Shown: positions 20,377-30,528 of the stretch, piece by piece
Layout of the letters: each line of letters opens with the position of its first letter
Numbering within the stretch: position 1 is the stretch's first letter
Origin: Cryoendolithus antarcticus
Lineage: Eukaryota > Ascomycota > Dothideomycetes > Cladosporiales > Cladosporiaceae
Direction: 5' to 3'
DNA: 64,000 nucleotides
NCBI GenBank assembly: GCA_002077065.1
Contig: NAJO01000019.1
Span: forward strand, 682,001 to 746,000
The notes under the pieces: model-generated
The model's database searches: none
What the model was told of the DNA's origin: nothing
The model's input: the letters and a program-made list of their open reading frames with translations, nothing else
Position numbers and translations under genes: made by a program

Positions 20377-22276
20377 ATGGCAGGCGAGAAGGACTTCGAA
20401 GTTGGCGCGGCCAGCTACCAGTCTACTGGCTACCGCCGAGGTAGCGTGAAAGACATCGAAGAGAAGCAGCGGATGGGCAAAGGCGCAGATCTTGATCTGC
20501 CTATGTACGACGATGTTGAGCGAGACCATGCGGAAGTTGCCAACATCAGCGGGATTCGCGATCAGACACATAGGAAGCTCCGACCAAGACACATTCAGCT
20601 CATCGGGTAGGCCACTGAGACGAGTCGAGCTGAAGACAACTACTGACAAGACCAGTATCGGAGGCACAATCGGTACAGCGCTCTACGTTCAAATCGGCAG
20701 AGGTCTACTTAATGGCGGACCCGGCAGTCTCTTCATCGCCTTCAGCTTCTGGTGCACGATCATTCTCTGCGTGACACTGTGTATGGCAGAGATGGTGACT
20801 TACCTCCCGATCTCATCGCCCTTCATCCGCTTCGCTGGTCGCTACGTTGACGAAGCGTTCGGATTCGCAGCTGGCTGGAACTTCTTCGTTTTTGAAGCAA
20901 TCTTGGTACCATTCGAGATCACTGCATGTAATGTCATCATACACTATTGGTCGGACATCGTGCCCGCGGGCGGCATCATTGCGATCACGATTATCCTATA
21001 CGCTGTGCTAAATTTGCTGGCTGTCAAGTGGTACGGCGAGAGCGAATTTTGGGCTGCGCTGGGCAAGGTGTTGCTCATCATTGGCCTGATCATCTACACG
21101 TTCATCACCATGCTGGGTGGTAATCCGCTCAAGGACCGCTATGGGTTCCGCTACTGGAACGATCCTGGTGCGTTCGCTGAGCTGTACTACGAAGGGACCC
21201 TTGGTCGATTCTGCGGCTTCCTGAACTGCCTGATCCAAGCGTCTTTCACGATCGCTGGACCCGACTACGTCTCCATGGCTGCTGGAGAGGCCGAAAACCC
21301 CAGGGTTGTTATGCCAAAGGCCTTCAACGCTGTATTTTACCGCCTGACGACGTTCTTTGTGCTCGGCAGTCTGTGTGTCGGGATTGTAGTCCCTCACAAC
21401 GATCCTGAGCTCACTGCGGCGTTCAAGAATGGCGAGCCAGGTGCTGCAGCGTCGCCATATGTCGTCTCGATGAACAGGCTACGTGTGCAGGTCTTGCCCG
21501 ACATCGTCAACGCACTGGTTCTTGCGTCCGCTTTCTCTGCGGGCAACAGCTATGTATACTGTGCGTCGCGATCGCTCTTCGGTCTTGCTCTCGAGGGCAA
21601 GGCTCCGAAGATCCTGACGAAGTGAGTCCTCCACTACTGAAGCCTCACCGCGAGCGTTTCACACTGACCATACCATAGGACTAATCGCCAGGGTGTGCCG
21701 TACTACTGCGTCGGCGTCGTCCTCGCCATTGCTCTCTTAGCCTTCCTCCAAGTCAGCAGCGGCAGCGCCACAGTCCTGAACTGGTTCGTCTCGCTCGTGA
21801 CAGCCTCGCAACTCATCAACTTCGCCGTCATGTGCCTGACCTTCCTCTTCTGGCGGCGAGCACTCATGGCGCAAGGCATCTCACGCGATACACTGCCATA
21901 CAAGGCTATTCTCCAGCCAGGTGCGGCATACGTGGGGCTAGCCTTCTGCTCGGTCATGGCGTTTGTGGGAGGCTACCCGGTCTTCCTGCCAGGCAATTGG
22001 GATGTGCCCACGTTCATCTTCAGCTACTTCATGATTGCGCTCACGCCGATACTGTTCGTGGCGTGGAAGATTCTCAAGAAGACTAAGATCAGGAAGCCGC
22101 ATGAGGTGGATCTTAGGGGAGAGGTTGCGTCGATTGATGAGTACACGAGGCTGTTTGTGCCGAAGCCGCCAAGGTAAGTGCTCACCTATGGATGCTGCAT
22201 GAGTGCTGGCACATGCTGACCTTAGGATCACAGGAATGCTTTCGACAAATGGTTCAACAAGATCTTCGGAGGCTGA
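20377..22276 (+). CDS. Amino-acid permease (AAT/YAT family)
   Basis: Plasma-membrane amino-acid/proton symporter of the APC superfamily. Exons 20377-20606, 20656-21621, 21679-22173 and 22234-22276; the last exon is only 43 nt and ends NAFDKWFNKIFGG. Product 577 aa. A hydrophilic N-terminus ends in the signature LRPRHIQLIGIGGTIGTALYVQIG at the first helix; FEAILVPFEITACNVII, AGPDYVSMAAGEAENPR and SAGNSYVYCASRSLFGLA are family motifs in helices 3, 6 and 8. About twelve hydrophobic helices can be counted. The substrate range is unknown; general, proline or dicarboxylic permeases share this form. Confidence 0.93.
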
Positions 22277-22756
22277 ACAGACCGATGGATTTGCTGGGGT
22301 CCGGTGGTCTTGAGCGAGGAGGTTCAAGCCATGCTGGCCCCGAGCATTATGAAGACGATACCCGACGGATTGCACACTCTACAGCGCTTCAATAACACTG
22401 CGTCTCGTCAGAGCTGTCGCAACGTTTCCTTCCACTTTGCCCTCAGATTATTTACCAATGCAGCTAGCGAAAGTGATCATGGACTTATCAAAGTCTTGAG
22501 AGTCTGTAGCTGTAGCTCGTTTCCTACTCTGACACTCGGCTAGAGTCAGCATAAAGTTCCTTCTCGCCCTGTCTCGTGGTATCTGAGATCGATCTTAATC
22601 GATCGTGGATCTACCAAATATCGCCCATGACATCATCAGCTACAGTCGCGCCTGCAGTCGCGTCTCAAGTGAAAGTGAGTCTAACTTTCGGACTTTGAGA
22701 TCAATCTCCCCTCGGATGCCTTTTCTGGAGATTATCTGGTCTGCTAAACTGGCAAG
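22277..22756. other. Intergenic, permease 3' flank and RAD4 promoter
   Basis: No coding or RNA signal was seen. Confidence 0.5.
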
Positions 22757-25700
22757 ATGCCGCCCTGGGTGTCGCGAAAGCGCTCGCGCAGCGCTTCGCC
22801 TGCCCCAGCGCCACCGGCGAAGAAGCAGAAGCCCACAAATGGAAAGGTGAGAGTAAAGGCAGAGAAGCCCACGCTCTTCGACGATGCTGCTGCGCTCGGG
22901 AAGCCCAGATCAGCAGAGAAGAGCAAGAAATTCCTCAAGTCGTTGGCCAAAGAGGACACTGTCGACTCGGACTCTAGCGATGCGGAGAGCAATGACTTCG
23001 AGGATGTGCCAGCAGCCAAAGCGCATAAGCGGAACGCCGACAGCGACGACGATGTAGACGATGCTGACGAGGACGAAGATGAGGGTATGGACTGGGAGAA
23101 CGCTGTACAGGAGACTGGAGCCTCGAGCATCATTGAGGAATCCGAGATTGGCGATATCTCCGTCTCAATGAACGACGATGGCTCCTACGTTCAGCCTGAG
23201 GTCAACTTGGCAACTGGTAAAGAAGGACCATCGAAGCGAGAACGGCAGGTCCGGATCCAGACGCACTGTCTGCACGTTCAGGCACTGATGTGGCACAACA
23301 CTCTGCGGAACTCATGGCTGAACGACAAGGTGCTGCAGAAGCAGCTCGTGGACGATCTGCCACATGGCGTCAAGAAGGAATTCACTCGGTGGAGAGAAGC
23401 AATGGGCATGCTTAGCAAGGAAGAGCTGGAGGCGAAGAAGAGGGCTGCGGTAGCGAAGCACAAAGCTGCTGCGAAGAAGGGTCGCAAGAGCAAGGACGGA
23501 ATTGCTGGCCGAGACTGGAGCTACAGTGCGGATCATCTCGAACAGGGCAGGGTGGATCTTAGCCACGGGGATCCTCTGCTGCGGCTGCTGAAGGTGCTTA
23601 CCGCGTACTGGAGGAAGCGCTTCTCCATCACGGCGCCAGGGAGCAGGAAACAAGGCTACAAGCCGTTGAGACGACTGCGAGATGAGATAAAGGCTTGGGA
23701 GAAGAAACGCGACGAGGCCGATGACTTCGGCGAGCGCATTGCGTCTTTGGCTGAGTTCAGGAAACTCGCGAGCGAATACGAAGGATCACGAGATGTCGGA
23801 AGTCAGCTCTTTGTTGTCTTGCTGAGAGGTCTCGGCTTGGAGGCACGAATGGTGGCAAACTTGCAGCCGGCAGGTATCGGATGGAGCAAAGCGGAAGAGG
23901 CAGCACCCAAGCGGGCGAAGGGAAAGAGTCCTCAGAAGGCCGAGCCTGCAGATGACACCGAATCAGATGTGAAGCCGAAGAAGAAGCTTGCACCGCCAAA
24001 GCTTAAGAGCGCGCTGACACCGGCGCAAGCAAAGAAAGGTGTGAGTAAGGACAAGCCGAAGAGGAAGTCTGCCCGAGGCGACAAGTCGAAACCTATCAGC
24101 CTCGACGACTCTGACAGTCCGCTTTCGAGTGCGCCAGAAGCAGAGGACGAAGCAGAGAGCAGCGAGAGCGATATATCGATCATCGATGTGACGCCGATGC
24201 CCAAGAAGAAGCCGGGCAGGAAGTACGATCGCGACATGAGCTTCCCGAACTACTGGGCTGAAGTCATGTCGCCGGTATCTAACAAATACATCCCGGTCGA
24301 TCCTGTGATATTGTCGACCATAGCATCGACGGACGACCTGCTCCAGTCATTCGAGCCACGCGGCAAGAAAGCAGAGCTCTCGAAGCAAGTTATGTGCTAT
24401 ACTATCGGCTACTCAGCAGACGGCTCAGCCAAAGACGTCACTGTCCGATATTTGAAGCGCCATCAGCTTCCAGGCAAGACCAAAGGTGTCCGTATGCCCG
24501 CGGAGAAGATTCCTGTCCACAACCGCAAAGGTAAGGTTATCCGGTATGAAGAATACGACTGGTTTCGGACTCTGATCAGTCTCTATGATCGGCCCGAGAA
24601 GAAGCGCACAGGCGCAGATGATCTTGAAGATCAGACCGACCTCAAGCCTTTCAAGGCCAACAAGGAGGCCAAGGAAGTCGAGAAGGAGAGTCTGCAGTGG
24701 TACAAGCAGTCTGCTGAGTTCGTGCTTGAGCAACACCTCCGCCGCGAGGAAGCCTTGGTCCCAGGTGCCGAGTCAGTCCGATCATTCACAGCGGGCAAAG
24801 GCGACAAAGCGAAGGAATTTCCTGTCTTTCGCCGCGAAGATGTGGTGGCGTGCAAGACCGTTGAGTCCTGGCACAAGGAAGGTCGCGCGATCAAGCATGG
24901 CGAGCATCCTTTCAAGCATGTACCAATGCGTGCTGTTACTTTGATCAGGAAGCGGGAGATGGAAGACGCGTTGCGTGAGACTGGCGAGAAGTTGACGCAG
25001 GGTTTGTACTCTGTCGATCAGACCGACTGGATCATACCGCCGCCGATCGAGAACGGAGTGATCCCCAAGAACGCCTTTGGCAATATGGACGTCTACGTCC
25101 GTACTATGGTGCCGAAAGGCGCTGTGCATCTACCTCTCAAGGGCAGCGCGAAGCTTTGCAGACGACTCCAGATCGATCATGCCGAAGCGTGCACTGGCTT
25201 CGAGTTCGGTAAGCAACGTGCCGTGCCTGTGCTGACTGGCGTCGTCGTGGCCAAAGCGCATGAGGGCATTGTGAGAGATGCGTGGCGGACTGAGCAAGCT
25301 GAAGTCAAGCGTAAGGAGGACACGAAGCGGACCGCCGTGGCGCTGCACTGGTGGCGGAAGATGGTCATGGGACTGAGGATCGTGGAGCGGATGAAAATTG
25401 ATTATGCCAATGAGGGCGGGCCTGCTGGGAAGGAGGTCAATCCGTTCATCAATCGGTCGATCCGCGCTGCGAAGGTCAAGGACGAGCAAGAAGACGAAAC
25501 GCAGGCTGCTGCGGAAGATGAGGACATGGCTGGTGGCTTCTTCCGACCTGGACTACATGTTGAAGAGGTCCCTCAGCGCGCCCCGAAACGACACATCCAC
25601 GAGGGAGAGCCCGAATTGGACAGCGGAGATGGAGGCGGCTTCATTGCGGACGACCACGACGACACTGACGTGGGCCGTGGCTTCTTGGCCGAGGAGGACG

Positions 25701-26245
25701 CAGGGCTCAGTGTCAAACCCAAAGCACCGAGCTACGCGCCTGTTACGCCCGTCTCGCTCCAGTCTTTGCACAAGACCACCGACGGCGTCTCTGACGAATC
25801 TGAGGACTTTGGGGAAGATGAGGAAGCAGCACTTCCAGCAAAAGTGTATGCCAAACCCGCCAAGCCTACCAAAGTCATCCGAAAAGCACCTCAGAAGTCT
25901 ATCACCAAATCGAAACCCAAAACCAGGACCAAGAAGTCAATCGCTCTTCCTCAGAGCGACGAAGATCCAGCTTCACTCTCAGATCTGTCCGATCTCTCCA
26001 GCGCGGTCACAGCCACATCACTGAAGCCTGCTTCTTCGCCTAAGGTGGTCATCACGCCGCTCAAAGATAGGACCAAGACACCAATGGTAAGGATCAAGTC
26101 AACGCCGTTGAAGAGTCCTTACTTCAGCAGTCAGGGCGAGGTGGACGAGAATGACTCAGAACAAGAGCATGAGGAGGATGGAGACACGGAAGAAGAAGTT
26201 GTGAAGCCGAGAGCTACTACAGCGAGGACGAGAGGCAGAGGTTAA
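22757..26245 (+). CDS. RAD4: DNA damage recognition protein Rad4/XPC
   Basis: Lesion-recognition factor of nucleotide excision repair; binds Rad23 and flips damaged bases. One exon encodes 1162 aa, starting MPPWVSRKRSRSASP with a basic nuclear-localisation stretch and an acidic run (DSDSSDAESNDFED). The transglutaminase-like region spans about 160-600: HCLHVQALMWHNTLRNSWLND, FVVLLRGLGLEARMVANLQP, then RDMSFPNYWAEVMSPVSNKYIPVDPV. BHD1-BHD3 follow at about 670-880 with HPFKHVPMRAVTLIRKREM, LYSVDQTDWIIPPPIENGVI, NAFGNMDVYVRTMVPKGAVHL and GFEFGKQRAVPVLTGVVVA. The remaining 280 residues are acidic and Lys/Pro-rich, likely disordered. A spacer with an acidic Ser run splits the transglutaminase part, as in other Rad4 proteins. 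Confidence 0.96.
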   Translation: MPPWVSRKRSRSASPAPAPPAKKQKPTNGKVRVKAEKPTLFDDAAALGKPRSAEKSKKFLKSLAKEDTVDSDSSDAESNDFEDVPAAKAHKRNADSDDDVDDADEDEDEGMDWENAVQETGASSIIEESEIGDISVSMNDDGSYVQPEVNLATGKEGPSKRERQVRIQTHCLHVQALMWHNTLRNSWLNDKVLQKQLVDDLPHGVKKEFTRWREAMGMLSKEELEAKKRAAVAKHKAAAKKGRKSKDGIAGRDWSYSADHLEQGRVDLSHGDPLLRLLKVLTAYWRKRFSITAPGSRKQGYKPLRRLRDEIKAWEKKRDEADDFGERIASLAEFRKLASEYEGSRDVGSQLFVVLLRGLGLEARMVANLQPAGIGWSKAEEAAPKRAKGKSPQKAEPADDTESDVKPKKKLAPPKLKSALTPAQAKKGVSKDKPKRKSARGDKSKPISLDDSDSPLSSAPEAEDEAESSESDISIIDVTPMPKKKPGRKYDRDMSFPNYWAEVMSPVSNKYIPVDPVILSTIASTDDLLQSFEPRGKKAELSKQVMCYTIGYSADGSAKDVTVRYLKRHQLPGKTKGVRMPAEKIPVHNRKGKVIRYEEYDWFRTLISLYDRPEKKRTGADDLEDQTDLKPFKANKEAKEVEKESLQWYKQSAEFVLEQHLRREEALVPGAESVRSFTAGKGDKAKEFPVFRREDVVACKTVESWHKEGRAIKHGEHPFKHVPMRAVTLIRKREMEDALRETGEKLTQGLYSVDQTDWIIPPPIENGVIPKNAFGNMDVYVRTMVPKGAVHLPLKGSAKLCRRLQIDHAEACTGFEFGKQRAVPVLTGVVVAKAHEGIVRDAWRTEQAEVKRKEDTKRTAVALHWWRKMVMGLRIVERMKIDYANEGGPAGKEVNPFINRSIRAAKVKDEQEDETQAAAEDEDMAGGFFRPGLHVEEVPQRAPKRHIHEGEPELDSGDGGGFIADDHDDTDVGRGFLAEEDAGLSVKPKAPSYAPVTPVSLQSLHKTTDGVSDESEDFGEDEEAALPAKVYAKPAKPTKVIRKAPQKSITKSKPKTRTKKSIALPQSDEDPASLSDLSDLSSAVTATSLKPASSPKVVITPLKDRTKTPMVRIKSTPLKSPYFSSQGEVDENDSEQEHEEDGDTEEEVVKPRATTARTRGRG

Positions 26246-26613
26246 GGCGTTAGGCTTGCTTACTACAAAGCGTCTGCCTGTCGAGCGGCGAGCTAGAAGT
26301 CGCTCACTGTTGGGAGGATCTCAGCTCTGTGTATAGTACACAAGACCCTGCCGACGGCCTAAGTCGTGCCTAAGTCGTGCCTTGCTACAACAATACTCTG
26401 TCGAGGGTCAGCAGGCGTCCCTCTTCAATCAAGCAGATTCATCTTTACCATTGTTTAGCTGTGGCCACGGGTGCTTTGCTCGGGGTCTCACCCATATGGC
26501 CAACACCTCCTCGCAGATGCCACTAGTGACGTGTCTTTGGCCCAGGTCTCCCAGACGCAACGCTGCCTCAACAATCATACCAGCCGCATGATTGTAATTC
26601 TCCAGACTCAGCC
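26246..26613. other. Intergenic between convergent RAD4 and URA5
   Basis: 3' flanks only. An exact 11-bp tandem duplication CCTAAGTCGTG occupies 26358-26368 and 26369-26379. Nothing else was recognised. Confidence 0.5.
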
Positions 26614-27357
26614 TCAGTCCTCCGTCCCATACTTCTCATAATATCCCTCCATCAGCTTTACCTCCTCCTCCCTCCCCAGCCCCCTCATCCCCTCAATAAT
26701 ATCCCCAAGCGTCAGCACAGCCAGCACAGGAACGCCCGTCTGTTTCCTCACAGCTCCAATAGCACTCCCCCTCGCCGTCCCATCATCCCCCTTCCCCTCC
26801 TTCTCACTCGCACTAGGCATCTTTTCCTGCCGGTTCACAGCAATAATGATACCTACCAGCGTCCCGCCTTGCGCGGCGATGATGCTGAGAGCTTCTTGGA
26901 TCGCGGTGCCGGCTGTCATCACGTCGTCTATGACTACGACGCGTTTGCCTTTGAGCGACTTCCCGACCATGAGCCCGCCTTCGCCGTGGTCTTTGACCTC
27001 CTTCCGATTAAACGCATATCCCACCTCCCCCCACCTCCCCTCATCAATGCCCGCCAACTTCTCTACTGTAGTTGCTGCAAGGGGAATACCCTTGTAAGCC
27101 GGCCCAAACAGCACATCAAATCCCCATCCTTTCCCTCCATCGTCCTCGGAGTGTTCCTTCGCATAGGTATCGAGTGCTTGCGCGTAAGCGGAGCTTATGG
27201 CGCGTATTAAGCGGGCGCGGGAGAAGAGCCCACAGTTGAAGAAGTATGGGGATTGGCGGCCGGATTTGAGCGTGAAGGTGCCGAAGGTTAGGATGTTGGA
27301 GGAGAGGCAGAGGGATATGAGGTCAGACTTCCACGAGGGCAGGGAAGCGGAGGCCAT
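26614..27357 (-). CDS. URA5: Orotate phosphoribosyltransferase
   Basis: Converts orotate and PRPP to OMP, the fifth step of de novo pyrimidine synthesis (EC 2.4.2.10), in the cytosol. The start at 27357 (MASASLPSWKSDLISLCLSS) matches the family; the frame is open further upstream but that part does not resemble the family. Product 247 aa. FTLKSGRQSPYFFNCGLF (28-45) is the N-terminal signature; DVLFGPAYKGIPLA (81-94) and the PRPP loop KRVVVIDDVMTAGTA (138-152) are intact. A Lys/Glu-rich insertion (SASEKEGKGDD) precedes the last strand, common in filamentous fungi. Confidence 0.96.
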   Translation of the reverse strand: MASASLPSWKSDLISLCLSSNILTFGTFTLKSGRQSPYFFNCGLFSRARLIRAISSAYAQALDTYAKEHSEDDGGKGWGFDVLFGPAYKGIPLAATTVEKLAGIDEGRWGEVGYAFNRKEVKDHGEGGLMVGKSLKGKRVVVIDDVMTAGTAIQEALSIIAAQGGTLVGIIIAVNRQEKMPSASEKEGKGDDGTARGSAIGAVRKQTGVPVLAVLTLGDIIEGMRGLGREEEVKLMEGYYEKYGTED

Positions 27358-27897
27358 GGCTGAAGGAGGATATGCAGCTCGACGGAGGGTTTGGGGGGCT
27401 AGATTGGGAGTAGGACAAACTGGTAGCTTTATATGCAGTGAAAGAGGTGGACAGGGTGATGTGGTATTTATTTCGAGGATGATATAATATCCAGGGTCTC
27501 TCATCGAAACAGCAGCGCTCTCCCATACTGTCACAGCCACGCCTACAACACCTCAAGAAACGAGAGATCATCCACGGAGAAGAGTATACACCACCCAACT
27601 CTACACCATCTCCCCAACCATCAACCCTCTCTCCCCGCTCCTCAACCCAAACGACCCCGCCCACACCCTCCGCACGCCCAAAACCAACGCCTTCGCAAGC
27701 ACCCGCGCAAACAAATCATTCCAACCCAGCATATACATCAAAACAACATAATTCTCCTGCTTACGCTGCGCAGGCCACCAAACCAACACGAACAGCACCG
27801 CCACACCCCAAGCCACACGCAGCACGTCGATCCACCAGATCGCAGTACCGAGGACGCGGTGACAGTAATCGAGGCGCAACTCGGTATAAGGCAGCGC
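27358..27897. other. Intergenic between URA5 start and FAA gene end
   Basis: Holds the URA5 promoter. A 92-codon hydrophobic frame on the minus strand (27601-27879) opens only with TTG and is not called as a gene. Confidence 0.45.
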
Positions 27898-30163
27898 CTA
27901 ATTGCTGTACGCCTTGTCGATCTCGGACTTGTACTTCTCCAGCAGTCCCTTCCTGTTCAGCTTCTGCGCTGATGTCACTAGGCCCTACATATCGCAGTCA
28001 GTATTTTGCATTCGTACTCCGTGCTCCTAGTGGGCGACCTACATTCTGTGGCGTCCACTCCTCAGCCGTCAGCACAACTCCCTCAATCAATTCGATCCCG
28101 CTAAGTCCGCCCTTCCGCCCAACACCCTGCATCTCCTTGATCACAATCTCGTTCAACTTCTCATTATGCGCCAGCTCCTCGTTGCTATTCCCAGCAATAC
28201 CATTGCTCTTAGCCAATTCCTTGAGCGCATTCTCATTCGGGAACACAATAGCAATCGGCTTATTCTTATCCGACGCAGCGTACACGCAGATATTGCCCAC
28301 CACAGGACAAGAGCGGTACGTAGACTCCAGCTTCTCCAGCGCGATATACTCTCCATTCAGCGTCTTTACCAAGTTCTTCTTGCGGTCGATAATGCGCAGA
28401 TTGCCCATGGAATCGAACTCGCCAATATCGCCAGTCTTGAAGTATCCGTCGTCAGTGAAAGCCTCTGCCGTCTCTTCCGGGAGGTCGAGGTAGCCCTTTG
28501 CGACACAGTCGCCGCGGATCCAGATCTCGCCTTGAGGCGGCTTGTTGGTGCTGTAGTAGCCTGCGTCGGGGAAATCGACGAGCTTGGCTTCCACAGCGCC
28601 AGTCAGCTCGCCAAGCGCGGTGTCAGTCCAAGACAGGGGATCCATGACGGCACCCATGGCCGCGGTTTCGGTCAGGCCATACCCACCGATCATAGGCGCG
28701 ATGCACATGGAGATGAAGCGCTGGGTGTCCTTCGCGATGGGCCCGCCGCCGTTCAAGCAAATGCGCAGCTTGCCGCCTGTGGCTTCCTGGATCTTCTTAA
28801 AGACGACCGTGTCGACAATGTTTGTGCCCATGCTAGCGAGAGGGAGGTAGCTCGCATTATCCATCATGAAGGATTTGGCGCTCAGGGCGCCCCAGAACAT
28901 GTTCTTGACGATTGGATTCATCTTGCTGACCTTGGCCATGATGCCCTTCTTCACTGTCTCCCAGACTGCGGGCACACCGACGAGGATGGTGGGTTTGAAC
29001 TCGGCGATGTCGCCGCGGCAGTTGCGCATGCTAGCGTCGGAGATGGTCTTGGGGTTGCCGTAGCCCATGGTTCCGCCCCACCATAGGCAGGCGGTCTCGA
29101 AGACGAACTCCAGGATGTGGGCTAGAGGAAGGTAGGTGAGCAAGCCGTCACCAGGGCCAAGATAGGGACCGACGACCACATCGACACCAGCGATGGCGGC
29201 AACGACGTTCTTGTGCGTGAGGAGGACGCCCTTGGGCGTGCCAGTTGAGCCAGAGGTGTACATGATGCAGCAGAGGTCGTCCGGCTTAGGCGCCACCGGC
29301 TCAGATGGATTGGTCTTGCCAGACTCGATAAAGTCAGTGAAGCTCTGCACAGTCAAGTGCGGGTGTGCCTCCTTCAACTTCTCAATGTCAGTCTTCACCT
29401 TCGCGCGGTCAATGTTCGCAGTCGGCGTATCGTCGTCATTGTAAACGACATGCTGGATTGCCTTTGCCTCGTTGAGTGGCTTGATCAGCTTGACGATCAA
29501 ATGCGGGTCCAAGAAGATCGCCTTTGCCTTCGTCTGCATCAGACTGTGCTTCAGTCCCTCCTCTCCAAGCGTATCATAAGCAGTCACAATCGGCATACTC
29601 TGGCTCATAGCACCATGCGCCATGCCCAGCCAGTACGGATGTGTTGCAGCAAACAAATGCACCCTGTCCTCTGCCTTCATACCCAGATGTCTCAAAGCAT
29701 AGCCAGCGTTCAGAGCAAGCTGCTCGTACTCCACGAATGACATGTACGTGTAAGGACTCAGCTCGTAGTACATCCACTTCTTATCCACCTCGGTCTCCTT
29801 GCCATCCACAATCTTCTTGATCTTCTTCGTCTCCTCGTGCATTTGAATGAGCTTTCTCTTACCGACTGCCTTCGCATTGCCATACTTGGCCGTCGACTTC
29901 CGCAGGATCTCGTAGATAGTCGTGACATCTGGGCCGAGTGTGGACTTGAGCTTGTCGACGGTGCGCACGTTGCGACGGGGGATGGTCTCGCCTTCCTTCT
30001 TCGTGTGGCCGGGGACTTCGACTGTGAAAGGAGGCTTCTTGTAGATCTTTGGCTGGGGGACCATCGTCTTCAGGTCTTTGCGGTCCATTATGTTGGCCAT
30101 GGTGGGCGTTGTTGGGGAGAGGTTTGCTGCGTGTGATGGGTGGGGTAATGAGTCCAACGACAT
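27898..30163 (-). CDS. FAA1: Long-chain fatty-acid-CoA ligase (Faa1/Faa4-type)
   Basis: Activates long-chain fatty acids to acyl-CoA for lipid synthesis, import and beta-oxidation (EC 6.2.1.3). Exons on the minus strand are 30163-28043 and 27984-27898; the 58-nt intron joins EEWTPQN to GLVTSAQKLNRKGLLEKY, the usual family C-terminus. Product up to 735 aa. ANL-family motifs are intact: IMYTSGSTGTPKG (A3 P-loop), GYGLTETAAMG (A5), YFKTGDIG (A7), LRIIDRKKNLVK (A8). The first ATG is at 30163; the later ATG at 30100 (MANIMDRK) may be the actual start. No transmembrane helix is visible. FAA1 versus FAA4 assignment is arbitrary here. Confidence 0.94.
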
Positions 30164-30528
30164 GCGCTGAGGGTCAGGGGCGTTAAGTCGTCAGTCGTGG
30201 AGAGTGAAGGGGAGGATACTATGTGGTTGTTGTGATGTGCAGGACAAGTGGAGATGCAGGTCTGTTACTGCTCACTCTTGTTGCAGTTACTGGAGGCCTG
30301 CTGCGGCTGCCGTGTGATGACATGGGCGGGAGCTTGGACCCTGCTCACCGCACACCCACAACCACCACGATGCTAGTCACGAACCCACACGCCCGGCCGC
30401 GGCTGGAACTACCGGACGTACCATCAAGTACCAAGTACCAACAGCCGAGATGTCTTATATATCTGCATGCCTGAGAGATGTGCCTGTCAGATACATCGCC
30501 ACCACGGCCTTCATCATCATCAGCATCA
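30164..30528. other. Intergenic, FAA promoter and oligopeptidase 3' flank
   Basis: A short TCA/CAT trinucleotide-rich patch lies near 30510-30530 next to the oligopeptidase stop. Nothing else was seen. Confidence 0.5.

Noticed and set aside
27601..27879. Hydrophobic 92-codon minus-strand frame with two helix-like runs
   Set aside because: It opens only with TTG, has no family match and lies in the URA5 promoter; the next in-frame ATG would remove much of it.
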